A stretch of 64,000 nt of DNA from an uncultured Muribaculaceae bacterium (GTDB lineage Bacteria > Bacteroidota > Bacteroidia > Bacteroidales > Muribaculaceae): positions 1-64,000 of the forward strand of contig CAJUBL010000004.1 of the NCBI GenBank assembly GCA_910584665.1, written 5' to 3'. Positions 26,645 through 38,376 of the stretch are shown in pieces; the first letter of the stretch is position 1; every line of letters starts with the position of its first letter. The position numbers and the translations under genes were made by a program. The notes below the pieces were generated by a model. It was not told the DNA's origin. It ran no database searches and was given only the letters and a program-made list of their open reading frames with translations.

Positions 26645-27748
26645 ATGGAGACAACATTTGATTTCTCTACAATCACTCAATGGTTCAACAATCTGCTGTT
26701 GGGCTGGGGTATGGCACCCTGGCTGGTGACCACGGTCGAGTGTGTGCTCGTAGGTGTCGGCCTGCTCTTGCTTTACGCCCTGCTCGCGCTTTTCTACATC
26801 TATTTCGAGCGTAAGGTCTGTGCCGCGTTCCAATGCCGTCTCGGCCCCAACCGTGTAGGGCCTTTCGGTCTGCTGCAGAGCTTCGCCGATATGTTCAAGA
26901 TCCTTATCAAAGAGCTCATACAGCTTAAGAATATCGACCGGTTCCTCTTCGCGCTGGCTCCTTATCTGGTGATAATAGCGTCAATGATGGCATTTGCCGT
27001 CCTGCCATGGGGTCCAGGCCTTCAGATCATCGACTTCAACATAGGTATCTTCTTCCTGATCGCAGTATCGTCGATCGGAGTGCTGGGAATCCTGCTTGCC
27101 GGATGGTCGTCAAACAACAAGTTCACTCTCATAGGCGCCATGCGTTCGGGAGCCCAGATGATCAGCTACGAGCTGTCGATCGGCCTGTCGGTCATCACAA
27201 TGGTAGCCTTTGCCGGAACGATGAATGTAAACGAAATAGTGCTGGCTCAGGAGAACTGCTGGTTTATATTTGCCGGTCATATCCCGGCTATCATCGCTTT
27301 CGTTATATATCTCATAGCAGGTACTGCCGAAACCAACCGAGGTCCGTTTGACCTGCCCGAGGCAGAAAGCGAGCTTACCGCAGGATATCATACCGAGTAT
27401 TCCGGTATTCATTTCGGGTTCTTCTATCTCGCCGAGTATCTGAACCTGTTCATTGTTGCCGGTGTGGCATCACTCCTCTTCTTCGGAGGCTGGATGCCGC
27501 TGCACATTCCCGGATGGGATGGGTTCAACCACATAATGAACTATATTCCCGGAATTGTATGGTTCATAGGCAAAGCTGTCGTGATATCATTTATCATCAT
27601 ATGGTTCAAGTGGACATTCCCCCGCCTGCGCATCGACCAGCTACTTAAGCTGGAGTGGAAGTATCTGCTGCCAATCAACCTGTTCAATCTGGCATTGATG
27701 GTAATGATCGTAATCTGCGGCTGGTACATCAAGTGGCCCGGCTGCTGA
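26645..27748 (+). CDS. nuoH: Complex I subunit NuoH
   Basis: The 367-residue membrane subunit has eight or so helices and the family segments [24 protein letters not shown] and [29 protein letters not shown]. It joins the hydrophilic and membrane arms and forms the quinone entry. The next gene is atpD, 99 bases downstream, with no terminator or clear promoter between them; this is where the ATP synthase block interrupts the nuo order. Confidence 0.95.
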   Translation: METTFDFSTITQWFNNLLLGWGMAPWLVTTVECVLVGVGLLLLYALLALFYIYFERKVCAAFQCRLGPNRVGPFGLLQSFADMFKILIKELIQLKNIDRFLFALAPYLVIIASMMAFAVLPWGPGLQIIDFNIGIFFLIAVSSIGVLGILLAGWSSNNKFTLIGAMRSGAQMISYELSIGLSVITMVAFAGTMNVNEIVLAQENCWFIFAGHIPAIIAFVIYLIAGTAETNRGPFDLPEAESELTAGYHTEYSGIHFGFFYLAEYLNLFIVAGVASLLFFGGWMPLHIPGWDGFNHIMNYIPGIVWFIGKAVVISFIIIWFKWTFPRLRIDQLLKLEWKYLLPINLFNLALMVMIVICGWYIKWPGC

Positions 27749-27784
27749 ACAGCGGAACATACTATCCCGCCCCACCCTTACTAA

Positions 27785-29350
<1,566 letters not shown>

Positions 29351-29371
29351 CAGAATTCCAGATCAAACAAT

Positions 29372-29608
29372 ATGACACTAAACATTATATCGGCACAGTC
29401 AATCATGTTCAGCGGCGAAGTGAAGTCGGTGACCCTGCCCGGCACGATGGGAAGTTTCACGGTGCTCAAGGACCACGCCTCACTTATATCGACCCTGGCT
29501 CCAGGTCTCGTCGTGTATACCGACAACGGTGGTGCGACACATGACACGGAGATAACCGGCGGTATAGTAAGTGTCGACAATAACATAATCTCAGTGTGTG
29601 TAGCTTAA
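29372..29608 (+). CDS. atpC: ATP synthase F1 subunit epsilon, short form
   Basis: Only 78 residues long, it contains the N-terminal beta-sandwich (IMFSGEVKSVTLPGTMGSFTVL...HASLISTLAPG) and lacks the C-terminal helical hairpin that inhibits ATP hydrolysis in 130-140-residue epsilon subunits. A short epsilon is, to my knowledge, usual in Bacteroidetes. Its TAA overlaps the atpB ATG by one base. Confidence 0.92.
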   Translation: MTLNIISAQSIMFSGEVKSVTLPGTMGSFTVLKDHASLISTLAPGLVVYTDNGGATHDTEITGGIVSVDNNIISVCVA

Positions 29609-30795
29609 TGATGAAAAGACTTTCGACCATATTAGCCTCACTGCTTGTGGCAGTAGTTGCGCCGGCAGCTGTAACAGCCGTTGACAACGCGGTCGCAGAT
29701 ACTGCCGTTTCCGTCATGGCTCCCGCCGGGACTGCTCATGCCGGACATCACGAGGCCGAGGAAGATTTCAACCCCAAGGATATAATTTTTGAACACCTGG
29801 GTGACGGCTACGGATGGGAGGTCCCATTCAACCATCACAGGCGTATCCCCCTGCCGGTCATCGTATGGGGCAGCGACGGTCTTCATGTCTTTTCGTCATC
29901 ACGTGTGGCACACGGTACCACATACCGCGACGGGAATATCGATTTCAAAATCGCAACCGACGGCGAATACAAGGGGAAACTGGTCGAGATAAAACCCGAC
30001 GGATCTGTATCAAGACCGTTCGATATATCGATCACCAAGAATGTACTTGCCATCCTGTTTACCGTCATACTGGTGATATTGTGTGTAATGCCACTGGGCA
30101 AGTGGTATAGCCGGAAAGGATATGCAGCACCCCGTGGCTTCAAGGGCGCGCTCGAAGCTCTCTACGAGTTTATCTATGTGTCGCTGATAAAGGCCACACT
30201 CAGGGATCAGGCACGCCGGTTCGCACCCTATCTGCTCACGGTGTTCATGTTCATATTCATCGCCAACCTCATGGGACTCATCGTCGTGTTCCCAGGCGGA
30301 GCCAACCTCACCGGCAATATCGCCATCACTCTGGTACTGGCATTGATAACATTTCTGATCACCAACATCTTCGGAACCAGACATTACTGGAAAGAAATAC
30401 TGTGGCCCGATGTTCCGCTGTGGCTCAAGTTCCCGCTTCCCATCATGCCGGTCATCGAGATATTCGGAATGTTCACCAAACCTGCCGCACTGACCGTGCG
30501 TCTGTTTGCCAACATGATGGGAGGACACATCATTGTCATATCACTTACACTGATAATATTCATCTTCGCAAAGATGGGTGTCGCAGCTCTGTCCGGAGCC
30601 ACCGTTGTCTCAATGATATTCCAGGTATTCATGCTGCTTATCGATGTTCTGGTAAGTTTCATCCAGGCCTACGTATTCACAATGCTGTCGACGATATTCA
30701 TATCGCTGGCACAGGAGCGCGAGCATGAGAATCACGTAAAGGAAGATCATTCCGGGGCGGCAGGCACTGTCCGTATGCCCGACACAGCCAATTAG
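29608..30795 (+). CDS. atpB: ATP synthase Fo subunit a with signal peptide and periplasmic extension
   Basis: The 395-residue protein is much longer than the roughly 270 of E. coli subunit a. It begins with a cleavable-looking signal peptide, then a His-rich periplasmic domain of about 130 residues, then five or six helices. The essential arginine is Arg298 in ALTVRLFANMMGGH. The ATG at 29608 is favoured; an in-frame GTG at 29596 lies inside atpC. The C-tail is acidic and His-rich (EREHENHVKEDH). Enlarged a-subunits of this kind are known in Bacteroidetes. Confidence 0.92.
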   Translation: MMKRLSTILASLLVAVVAPAAVTAVDNAVADTAVSVMAPAGTAHAGHHEAEEDFNPKDIIFEHLGDGYGWEVPFNHHRRIPLPVIVWGSDGLHVFSSSRVAHGTTYRDGNIDFKIATDGEYKGKLVEIKPDGSVSRPFDISITKNVLAILFTVILVILCVMPLGKWYSRKGYAAPRGFKGALEALYEFIYVSLIKATLRDQARRFAPYLLTVFMFIFIANLMGLIVVFPGGANLTGNIAITLVLALITFLITNIFGTRHYWKEILWPDVPLWLKFPLPIMPVIEIFGMFTKPAALTVRLFANMMGGHIIVISLTLIIFIFAKMGVAALSGATVVSMIFQVFMLLIDVLVSFIQAYVFTMLSTIFISLAQEREHENHVKEDHSGAAGTVRMPDTAN

Positions 30796-30839
30796 AAAAT
30801 AAGAAACAAAAATAAATTCACTACTTAAACAACAAAACT

Positions 30840-31085
30840 ATGTTAGCATTGATTTTAGCACTTGAAGGTCTCTTACAGTTAGGCGCAAGCATCGGCGCAG
30901 GTATTGCAGCAATCGGCGCAGGTCTCGGCATCGGAAAGATCGGTTCATCGGCCATGGAGGCCATTGCCCGCCAGCCCGAGGCAGCCGGAGACATCCGCAG
31001 TAACATGATTGTGATCGCCGCCCTTATCGAAGGTGTCGCACTGTTTGCTGTTATCGTCTGCCTTCTCGCTATTTTCCTCAAATAA
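30840..31085 (+). CDS. atpE: ATP synthase Fo subunit c
   Basis: The 81-residue two-helix proteolipid forms the rotor ring. Its loop has ARQP at 43-46 and the ion-binding carboxylate is Glu64 in ALIEGVALF. The residues that mark sodium-binding rings (a Gln in helix 1 and a Ser/Thr after the Glu) are not seen, so proton coupling is more likely. Confidence 0.96.
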   Translation: MLALILALEGLLQLGASIGAGIAAIGAGLGIGKIGSSAMEAIARQPEAAGDIRSNMIVIAALIEGVALFAVIVCLLAIFLK

Positions 31086-31100
31086 AATATCCCGTTACTG

Positions 31101-31598
31101 ATGGAATTATTCACCCCCGACTTTGGCCTTGTCTTCTGGATGTTCCTGGCATTCGCCATCCTTTTCCTGCTGTTATGGAAGAAAGGGTGGCCGGCAATCA
31201 TGAACATGATTGACAAGCGAGCCGATCTCATCGACAAGGGTGTTGAATATGCTCAACAGGCTAAGGACCAGCTTGACAAGGCCCGGCAGAGCGCCGACCG
31301 GATACTGGCAGAAGCCCGTCATCGCCAGGCCGATATACTTCGTGAAGCCGATCACATGAAAGATCAGATTGTCGAACAGGCACGTCAGGAAGCCCGCTCG
31401 GCTGCTCAGAAAGAGATAGACAGTGCCCGCGTGGCCATAGCTCAGGAGCGCAAGGAAGCCGAAAAGCAGTTCCGTGATCAGGTGAGCCTGTTCGCACTTG
31501 ATATCGCATCCAAGGTGACACGCCGTGACCTGTCAGGCGACAAGGCTCAGTCCAAGCTTGTAACAGACCTGCTCGACGAGATAGAGAACAAGAACTAA
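31101..31598 (+). CDS. atpF: ATP synthase Fo subunit b
   Basis: The 165-residue peripheral stalk subunit has one N-terminal membrane helix (residues 6-27) and then a long charged coiled coil with Ala-heptads (QQAKDQLDKARQSADRILAEA). Length is normal. It lies 15 bases after atpE. Confidence 0.93.
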   Translation: MELFTPDFGLVFWMFLAFAILFLLLWKKGWPAIMNMIDKRADLIDKGVEYAQQAKDQLDKARQSADRILAEARHRQADILREADHMKDQIVEQARQEARSAAQKEIDSARVAIAQERKEAEKQFRDQVSLFALDIASKVTRRDLSGDKAQSKLVTDLLDEIENKN

Positions 31599-31637
31599 AA
31601 AACACCCTACATTAAACAACAGTCACTGTAAACCGCG

Positions 31638-32210
31638 ATGAACCAAGGACTCATACCACAGCGTTATGCAAAGGCCCTGTACAAGGCAGCTCTTGACCGC
31701 CATTGTTCAGAGTCATTGTATACGATGATGAAAACCCTCGACGGGTCGTTCATGACCCAGCCCAGGCTCGGACAGGTCATGGAGAACCCGTTTGTAAGTG
31801 CCTCCGAGAAAAAAGACCTGCTGTTCACGGCGGCCGGTATAAGTCCGGCGTCTGACGACGCCAGTAACGACTGTTCCACAGATACGTTCACCGACTTCAT
31901 CCGGTTGCTGGAAGAGAACCGCCGAATAGAGTTCATACGCGGTATAGCGCTCGCCTATATAGCCATCTACCGCCGTGAAAATGCTATCTCGACAGTGACT
32001 GTAACATCGGCAGCCCCGTTGCAGCCTGATGCCGCCGGGCGCCTGATGTCAATTATCAGGTCGCGTCATCCGCACGGAAGCATCGAGTACCACGAGGCAG
32101 TCGACCCGTCGCTCATTGGCGGATTTACCGTCGCCATTGACAACCAGCGTCTTGACGCATCAATCAAGAATGAACTCAAACAACTGCGTTTAAAACTGCT
32201 TAGCCACTAA
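31638..32210 (+). CDS. atpH: ATP synthase F1 subunit delta
   Basis: The 190-residue stalk subunit opens LIPQRYAKALYKAAL and ends with VDPSLIGGFTVAIDNQRLDASIKNEL, the conserved delta/OSCP C-terminal segment. It connects the b stalk to the top of F1. Only 3 bases separate it from atpA. Confidence 0.92.
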   Translation: MNQGLIPQRYAKALYKAALDRHCSESLYTMMKTLDGSFMTQPRLGQVMENPFVSASEKKDLLFTAAGISPASDDASNDCSTDTFTDFIRLLEENRRIEFIRGIALAYIAIYRRENAISTVTVTSAAPLQPDAAGRLMSIIRSRHPHGSIEYHEAVDPSLIGGFTVAIDNQRLDASIKNELKQLRLKLLSH

Positions 32211-32213
32211 CCA

Positions 32214-33785
32214 ATGATTAACCCCAGCGAGATATCAGAGGTTCTCAGACAACAGCTTGAGAACATAAACACAAAAGTAACGTTTGACGAAACAGGAACC
32301 GTACTCAACGTCGGCGACGGCGTTGCCCACGTCTATGGCCTCGACAATGTATGTGCCAACGAGCTCGTGGAGTTTGAGAACGGCGTCATGGGCGTCGCAC
32401 TCAACCTAGAAGAAAGCAACGTCGGTGTCATCCTGCTCAACAACGTCAACTCGGTCACCGAGAACATGAGCGTACGCCGCACGGGGCGCATCGCCTCGAT
32501 TCCCGTAGGAGACGGACTCTTCGGACGCGTTATCAACGTGCTGGGCGAGCCCATCGACGGTCGCGGCCCGATACAGGGTGAGTTGCTGTCGATGCCTCTC
32601 GAACGCAAAGCTCCCGGTGTGATTTTCCGCCAGCCGGTTAAGCAGCCTCTTGAAACCGGCATCAAAGCTGTCGACTCTATGGTGCCCATAGGCCGTGGTC
32701 AGCGTGAGCTCATCATCGGAGACCGCCAGATAGGTAAGACAGCAATCGCTATAGACACAATAATCAACCAGCGTGCCAATTTCGAAGCCGGCAAGCCTGT
32801 ATATTGCATCTATGTAGCAATAGGTCAGAAAGCCTCGTCGATAGCCGCTACCGTCGAAACTCTGAGACAGCACGGCGCTCTGGACTACACGGTTGTAGTG
32901 GCTGCATCGGCCTCCGACTCGGCCTCGATGCGTTACTATTCACCCTTTGCAGGAGTAGCCATCGGAGAGTATATCCGAGACACCGGCCGTGACGCTCTGA
33001 TAGTATATGATGATCTCTCAAAGCAGGCTGTGGCCTACCGTGAGATTTCTCTTATCCTTAAACGTCCGTCCGGACGTGAGGCCTATCCCGGAGATATCTT
33101 CTATCTGCACTCGCGCCTGCTGGAACGTGCAGCCAGGATAATCGACAATCAGCATGTGGCATCAATGATGAACGATCTCCCCGAGGTTCTGAAACCCCTC
33201 GTCAAGGGTGGCGGCTCGCTTACCGCTCTCCCCATTATCGAGACTCAGGCCGGTGACGTATCGGCATACATTCCGACCAATGTGATCTCGATAACCGACG
33301 GACAGATATACCTCGAGACATCGCTATTCAACCGGGGTATACGCCCCGCCATCAATGTGGGTATCTCGGTATCGCGTGTCGGCGGCAATGCTCAGATCAA
33401 ACCGATGAAAAAGGTCGCAGGCACACTGAAGATAGACCAGGCACAGTTCCGCGAGCTTGAATCGTTCACAAAATTTGGCGGAGACATAGATCCCGTCACA
33501 GCACGCGTCATCGACCGTGGCCGCAAGAACGAGCGCCTGCTCATCCAGCCCCAGTACCAGCCGGTACCGGTAGCCGAAGAGGTCGCCATCATCTATTGCG
33601 GTGTAAACGGACTTCTGGAAAATGTTCCGCTCGACAAAGTAGCAGAGTTCCAGCAGTCGTTCCTGCAGCTGTTACGCGCAAAATACCAGACGACCGTCCT
33701 TGACCGTATCGCTTCCGGCACGATGGACGACTCTGTGACAACACTCCTCACTGAGGCGGCCGCCGAGGTTGCCGGGCGCTATTAA
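32214..33785 (+). CDS. atpA: ATP synthase F1 subunit alpha
   Basis: The 523-residue subunit has the P-loop GDRQIGKT at residues 169-176 and the family's [19 protein letters not shown] and [13 protein letters not shown] regions. It binds nucleotide without catalysis and alternates with beta. Full-length. Confidence 0.97.
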   Translation: MINPSEISEVLRQQLENINTKVTFDETGTVLNVGDGVAHVYGLDNVCANELVEFENGVMGVALNLEESNVGVILLNNVNSVTENMSVRRTGRIASIPVGDGLFGRVINVLGEPIDGRGPIQGELLSMPLERKAPGVIFRQPVKQPLETGIKAVDSMVPIGRGQRELIIGDRQIGKTAIAIDTIINQRANFEAGKPVYCIYVAIGQKASSIAATVETLRQHGALDYTVVVAASASDSASMRYYSPFAGVAIGEYIRDTGRDALIVYDDLSKQAVAYREISLILKRPSGREAYPGDIFYLHSRLLERAARIIDNQHVASMMNDLPEVLKPLVKGGGSLTALPIIETQAGDVSAYIPTNVISITDGQIYLETSLFNRGIRPAINVGISVSRVGGNAQIKPMKKVAGTLKIDQAQFRELESFTKFGGDIDPVTARVIDRGRKNERLLIQPQYQPVPVAEEVAIIYCGVNGLLENVPLDKVAEFQQSFLQLLRAKYQTTVLDRIASGTMDDSVTTLLTEAAAEVAGRY

Positions 33786-33858
33786 AACCGACATCCGTCC
33801 ACTCTCTGAAAAATGACCAAAAGCACAAAACCAACCATAATACACCAGGCATTCAACA

Positions 33859-34737
33859 ATGGCAACACTACGCGAGCTTAAAGCAAGAATAGGGTCGGTA
33901 GCCTCCAGTGAAAAGATTACCGGCGCCATGAAGATGATTTCATCGGCCAAAATGCACAAGGCCGAGCAGGCACTGCGCCAGCTTAAGCCATACCGCAGCC
34001 AGGTCGAGACAATCATAGCCAATCTGCTCAGTGCCGATGTGGAATTCGCCTCACCGTTGCTGGAAAGCCGCGAAATCAGGTCGATAGCCATGGTGATACT
34101 GGGTTCGGACGACGGTCTGTGCGGAGCCTATAACGTAAACATCTGCAAACAGGTTACAGCCCATATAGCGAAACTGAAGGAAGAATATCCCGAGGCGACC
34201 ATAACCCTGCTGCCTGTAGGATCGAAGATAGTCAAACAAGTAGTGAAACTCAGCTCAGCCTCGATCACCGTAGATACCAATACCGGAGTAGACTCCAAGA
34301 GTGATCAGGCCGCCGTCAGGATGTTTACGGCACGTCTGCGTGAGGACTTCATGTCAGGACGCTTTGACCTTATCGAGTCTCTGTCGACCCACTATCACAG
34401 CGTGAGCCGTCAGCGCATCGAGACACGTCGTCTTTTACCGGTCGAGGCATCATCCCTGTCAGTCGGATCACAGGGAGTGGTAATAAAACCTTACATCTTC
34501 GAACCGTCACCCGAGGCCATCGTCGACACGGTGCTCCCGTTGTTTCAGCTTGCCGTCATGCAGGACCTTTTCACGCAGAATCAGGCCTCTGAACAGGCCG
34601 CACGCGTGATGGCCATGCAGAGTGCCAACGACAATGCCCGGAAACTTCTCGAACAGCTCAGACTTGAATACAACAAACTGCGCCAGCAATCGATTACCAA
34701 TGAGTTGCTCGACATCGTGGGAGGCCAGGTAAGGTAA
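33859..34737 (+). CDS. atpG: ATP synthase F1 subunit gamma
   Basis: The 292-residue rotor shaft has the N-terminal helix ATLRELKARIGSVASSEKITGAMKMISSAKM and the C-terminal helix ASEQAARVMAMQSANDNARKLL, both conserved. It ends the ATP synthase block; nuoI follows after 44 bases with no terminator between. Confidence 0.96.
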   Translation: MATLRELKARIGSVASSEKITGAMKMISSAKMHKAEQALRQLKPYRSQVETIIANLLSADVEFASPLLESREIRSIAMVILGSDDGLCGAYNVNICKQVTAHIAKLKEEYPEATITLLPVGSKIVKQVVKLSSASITVDTNTGVDSKSDQAAVRMFTARLREDFMSGRFDLIESLSTHYHSVSRQRIETRRLLPVEASSLSVGSQGVVIKPYIFEPSPEAIVDTVLPLFQLAVMQDLFTQNQASEQAARVMAMQSANDNARKLLEQLRLEYNKLRQQSITNELLDIVGGQVR

Positions 34738-34781
34738 CAGAAAACATAGAAAATAATAACTAAACCGATATACACAACATT

Positions 34782-35417
34782 ATGGGAAGTGTAAAAGATT
34801 ATTTCTCTTCATTGGGTCACGGCGTATCAAGCCTTATAAAAGGCATGCAGGTGACCGGTAAGGAGTTTATAACCCCTAAGATCACCGAACGATACCCCGA
34901 GAACCGCGAGACGCATCATTATCCGGAGCGTTTCCGCGCATGCCTGGAGCTGATATATGACGCCGACGGCAACCACAAATGTATCGCCTGCGGCACCTGC
35001 GAGCGCAACTGCCCCAACGGCACCATTCAGGTCATAACAAAAATGGTCGATACATGGGACGGCAAGAAGAAGAAAAAACTTGACCGCTATGTCTATGACC
35101 TCGGCAGTTGTACATTCTGTCAGCTATGCGCCACCTCGTGTCCGACCAACGCTCTGACATTCTCCAACGACTTCGAACAGGCCGTGTTCACACGTTCGAA
35201 ACTTGTAAAACAACTCAACTACCTGCCGGAGAAGCCGGAACCTGAGCCAACCGAAGAGGAAAAAGCCAGGATACTTGCCGATCGTGAGGCCAAGATAGCC
35301 GCAGCAAAGGCAGCCGCGGCCGCCAAAGCCGCAGCGGCAAAAACAGCCGACAGCACAGCCGGAACACCGGCCAATGCCCAGACTCCGGCCGCCGATTCAA
35401 CAACCGAAAACAAATAA
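34782..35417 (+). CDS. nuoI: Complex I subunit NuoI with Ala/Lys-rich tail
   Basis: The 211-residue ferredoxin-like subunit carries two 4Fe-4S clusters, with Cys67, 70, 73, 77 (CIACGTCERNC) and Cys110, 113, 116, 120 (CTFCQLCATSC), relaying electrons toward NuoB. Past residue 160 there is an unusual tail, acidic (EPEPTEEEK) and then alternating Ala and Lys. Since NuoEFG are absent, NuoI may be where an alternative donor docks; that is inference. It resumes the nuo series after the ATP synthase genes. Confidence 0.95.
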   Translation: MGSVKDYFSSLGHGVSSLIKGMQVTGKEFITPKITERYPENRETHHYPERFRACLELIYDADGNHKCIACGTCERNCPNGTIQVITKMVDTWDGKKKKKLDRYVYDLGSCTFCQLCATSCPTNALTFSNDFEQAVFTRSKLVKQLNYLPEKPEPEPTEEEKARILADREAKIAAAKAAAAAKAAAAKTADSTAGTPANAQTPAADSTTENK

Positions 35418-35431
35418 GATACACAATCATA

Positions 35432-35944
35432 ATGGAATCATTAGGAAGCATCATCACCTACGTGGTAATAGTACTCGCGATCGTCGTCTTCTCGATTCTC
35501 GCAGTCACCACACGCAAAATCCTGCGTGCAGCCACCTACCTTCTCTTCGCCCTGTTCGCGACTGCGGCAGTGTATTTCAAACTCGACTATGAGTTCCTTG
35601 GAGGTGTCCAGATCGCAGTCTACGCCGGCGGTATAGTCGTACTGGTAGTATTCGCGATCCTGCTTACAACCCACCCGGGAAGCAACAGCGAGCGCCTGGC
35701 ATCCCGAAGCCGCCGGCTGGGACTTGTCGCAGGTCTGGCCGCATTCGCCGCCGGTGCATATTCACTGATCAGCCGCTGCGAGCTGCTGGCTCCGGCTCCG
35801 GAGATGTCCAATCCGGACATGGACAAGATAGGCACAGCCCTGCTGGGCTCTGATCACTTCCAGTACCTGTTGCCGTTCGAGGCTGTCAGCGTATTGTTAC
35901 TCGCATGTATAATTGGCGGCGTAGTGGTCGCACGTAAACGATAA
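35432..35944 (+). CDS. nuoJ: Complex I subunit NuoJ
   Basis: The 170-residue membrane subunit has about five helices with the conserved YLLFALFATAAVYFKLDYEFLGGVQIAVYAGGIVVLVVFAI stretch, which contains the pi-bulge helix of complex I. 14 bases after nuoI and 6 before nuoK. Confidence 0.93.
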   Translation: MESLGSIITYVVIVLAIVVFSILAVTTRKILRAATYLLFALFATAAVYFKLDYEFLGGVQIAVYAGGIVVLVVFAILLTTHPGSNSERLASRSRRLGLVAGLAAFAAGAYSLISRCELLAPAPEMSNPDMDKIGTALLGSDHFQYLLPFEAVSVLLLACIIGGVVVARKR

Positions 35945-35950
35945 AACAAT

Positions 35951-36262
35951 ATGGAAATCAACGCTCTGTATTACCTTATCCCGTCACTGATCATGTTTGC
36001 ATGTGGCGTGTACGGTTTCATTACACGCCGCAACATGATTGCGATGCTCATCTCGCTCGAGCTGATGTTGAACTCGGTCGATATGAATTTTGTAGTGTTC
36101 AACCGGTTCCTGTTCCCGGGCCAGATGGAAGGCATGTTCTTCACGCTCTTCGCCATTGCGATAGCCGCAGCCGAAACAGCCCTGGCCATAGCCATTGTAG
36201 TTAACGTATACCGCGCCAACAACGATATCGATGTGCGTGATATTTGTAAAATGAAATTCTAA
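35951..36262 (+). CDS. nuoK: Complex I subunit NuoK
   Basis: This 103-residue, three-helix subunit keeps the two membrane glutamates of the proton channel, in LISLELMLNSVDMNFV and AIAAAETALAIAIVV. Normal length, 9 bases before nuoL. Confidence 0.95.
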   Translation: MEINALYYLIPSLIMFACGVYGFITRRNMIAMLISLELMLNSVDMNFVVFNRFLFPGQMEGMFFTLFAIAIAAAETALAIAIVVNVYRANNDIDVRDICKMKF

Positions 36263-36271
36263 CCCCTCGAT

Positions 36272-38320
36272 ATGGCAACTTCAGCAATCCTTATTTTAGC
36301 TATACCCCTGTTGATGTTCCTCTTCCTGGGACTCACAGGCAAATACATGCCCCACAGGTATGCCGGCATTCTCGGCACACTGGGCATGGGAATCACCCTG
36401 ATTCTCGCCTATACGGTAGCCTTCCAGTATTTCTTCTCGGGCAATCCCGAGTTTATCGACGCTGACGGCAACCGTCTGCAGCACATAGTTTTCAATTATG
36501 AATGGCTCAATTTCTACGACAATCTGTCAATACATCTGGGCTTCCTGCTCGATCCTATATCGGCCATGATGCTCGTGGTCATCACCACCATCTCGTTTAT
36601 GGTACACCTGTACAGCAACGGGTACATGCGCGATCACCACGGTGTATGGGAGACAGGTTTCCAGCGTTTCTACGCTTTCCTGTCACTGTTCAGTTTCTCG
36701 ATGCTCGGACTCGTTGTAGCCACCAACATCTTCCAGATGTATATCTTCTGGGAGCTCGTGGGAGCTTCATCCTATCTGCTCATCGGTTTCTACTATACCA
36801 AGCCCTCGGCAGTATCGGCTTCCAAGAAAGCTTTCATCGTCACACGTTTTGCCGACCTTGGTTTCCTCATCGGTATTCTCGTGCTGTCGTTCTACACCGG
36901 TTTCTTTGACTTCACAGCTCTTACATCGGTTCCTGTAGACGGTCTCGCCGACACATACTCGGTATCGGCCGGAACAGCTGAGGGAATACGCAGCATCTTC
37001 GAGAACAGCGCCGCACCGATGTTCATGGGTGCCTCGGTCCTGACATGGGCTCTCGTGCTCATCTTCATGGGCGGCATGGGTAAGTCGGCGATGATGCCGC
37101 TTCACATATGGCTCCCCGACGCCATGGAAGGCCCGACCCCGGTATCGGCTCTCATACACGCCGCCACCATGGTCGTGGCCGGCGTATACCTTGTAGCCCG
37201 CCTGTTCCCGCTCTACCTCATGGAGACCGCGGCTCTCGACATCATCACCGTCGTAGGAGCTCTGACCGCACTATATGCCGCCATGGTAGCCTGCACTCAG
37301 ATCGATATCAAGCGAGTACTCGCTTTCTCGACAATATCACAGATCGCATTCATGATGGTGTCGCTCGGTGTTACGCGCATCGATCATTCCACAGCGCTGG
37401 GTCACGAAGTCCACGAGGGTCTCGGTTATATGGCATCGATGTTCCACCTGTTCACACACGCCATGTTCAAGGCCCTGCTGTTCCTCGGTGCCGGCGCCCT
37501 TATACACGCCATCGGCTCCAACGACTACACAGCGATGCACGGACTGCGCAAATACATGCCTGTGACCCATATCACTTTCCTCGTAGGCTGTCTCGCGATC
37601 GCCGGCATAATACCTTTCGCCGGATTCTTCTCCAAGGATGAGATCCTGACTGCCTGCTTCGGTCACTCTGCAGTATGGGCTATCTGGATGGCTCTCGTAG
37701 CCGGCCTGACCGCTTTCTACATGTTCCGTCTCTACTTCCTCATCTTCTGGTGGAAAGAGCATAAGATCCACGAGGGGCATCACGCGCCTCATGACCAGCC
37801 CTGGACAATGACACTCCCACTGGTCATACTCGCTGTAGTATCGGTTATTGCAGGATTTGTGCCATTCGGCTCGCTGGTTACCTGGAACGGTCACCCGATC
37901 ACCGGTGACGGATTCCTCGCAAACCTGCAGAACCTCAACTGGGGTGTAGCCGCCATGTCACTGGCAATCGCTGTAATAGCTATCATCATTGCCACGGTGA
38001 TGTACAAAAAAGAAAATACCATTCCCGAGAAAATGCGTGCCGCACTCCCCAACCTGTGGCGCTGGTGCCATCACCGTTTCTACTGGGACGAGCTGTACCA
38101 GTTCATCACCCACCGCATTATCTTCGGCCTTGTATGCCGTCCTATCGCGTGGTTTGACCGTCACATCATCGATGGCACAATGGATGCCCTCGCCGATGTT
38201 ACCAACAAGACCTCCTGCGCCATACGCGGCTTCCAGTCGGGCAACGTGCACATGTATGTGTGGATTTATCTGATCGGCGCGGTGCTCTTAGGTGCCGTAA
38301 CAATGATATGTGTTCTGTAA
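36272..38320 (+). CDS. nuoL: Complex I antiporter-like subunit NuoL
   Basis: The 682-residue subunit has 14-16 helices, the conserved FWELVGASSYLLIGFYY glutamate region and the lysine of GGMGKSAMMPLHIWLPDAMEGPTPVSALIHAATMV. A long C-terminal amphipathic arm, rich in Trp and His, is present as expected. It is one of three proton-pumping antiporter units. Confidence 0.95.
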   Translation: MATSAILILAIPLLMFLFLGLTGKYMPHRYAGILGTLGMGITLILAYTVAFQYFFSGNPEFIDADGNRLQHIVFNYEWLNFYDNLSIHLGFLLDPISAMMLVVITTISFMVHLYSNGYMRDHHGVWETGFQRFYAFLSLFSFSMLGLVVATNIFQMYIFWELVGASSYLLIGFYYTKPSAVSASKKAFIVTRFADLGFLIGILVLSFYTGFFDFTALTSVPVDGLADTYSVSAGTAEGIRSIFENSAAPMFMGASVLTWALVLIFMGGMGKSAMMPLHIWLPDAMEGPTPVSALIHAATMVVAGVYLVARLFPLYLMETAALDIITVVGALTALYAAMVACTQIDIKRVLAFSTISQIAFMMVSLGVTRIDHSTALGHEVHEGLGYMASMFHLFTHAMFKALLFLGAGALIHAIGSNDYTAMHGLRKYMPVTHITFLVGCLAIAGIIPFAGFFSKDEILTACFGHSAVWAIWMALVAGLTAFYMFRLYFLIFWWKEHKIHEGHHAPHDQPWTMTLPLVILAVVSVIAGFVPFGSLVTWNGHPITGDGFLANLQNLNWGVAAMSLAIAVIAIIIATVMYKKENTIPEKMRAALPNLWRWCHHRFYWDELYQFITHRIIFGLVCRPIAWFDRHIIDGTMDALADVTNKTSCAIRGFQSGNVHMYVWIYLIGAVLLGAVTMICVL

Positions 38321-38376
38321 CGACACCCTGAGAATTAGCTAAAACGATAATAAACCAATTAGATCATATAGTAATC

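Noticed and set aside
29794..30110. Overlapping open frames inside atpB
   Set aside because: Out-of-frame shadows within a well-supported ATP synthase subunit gene.
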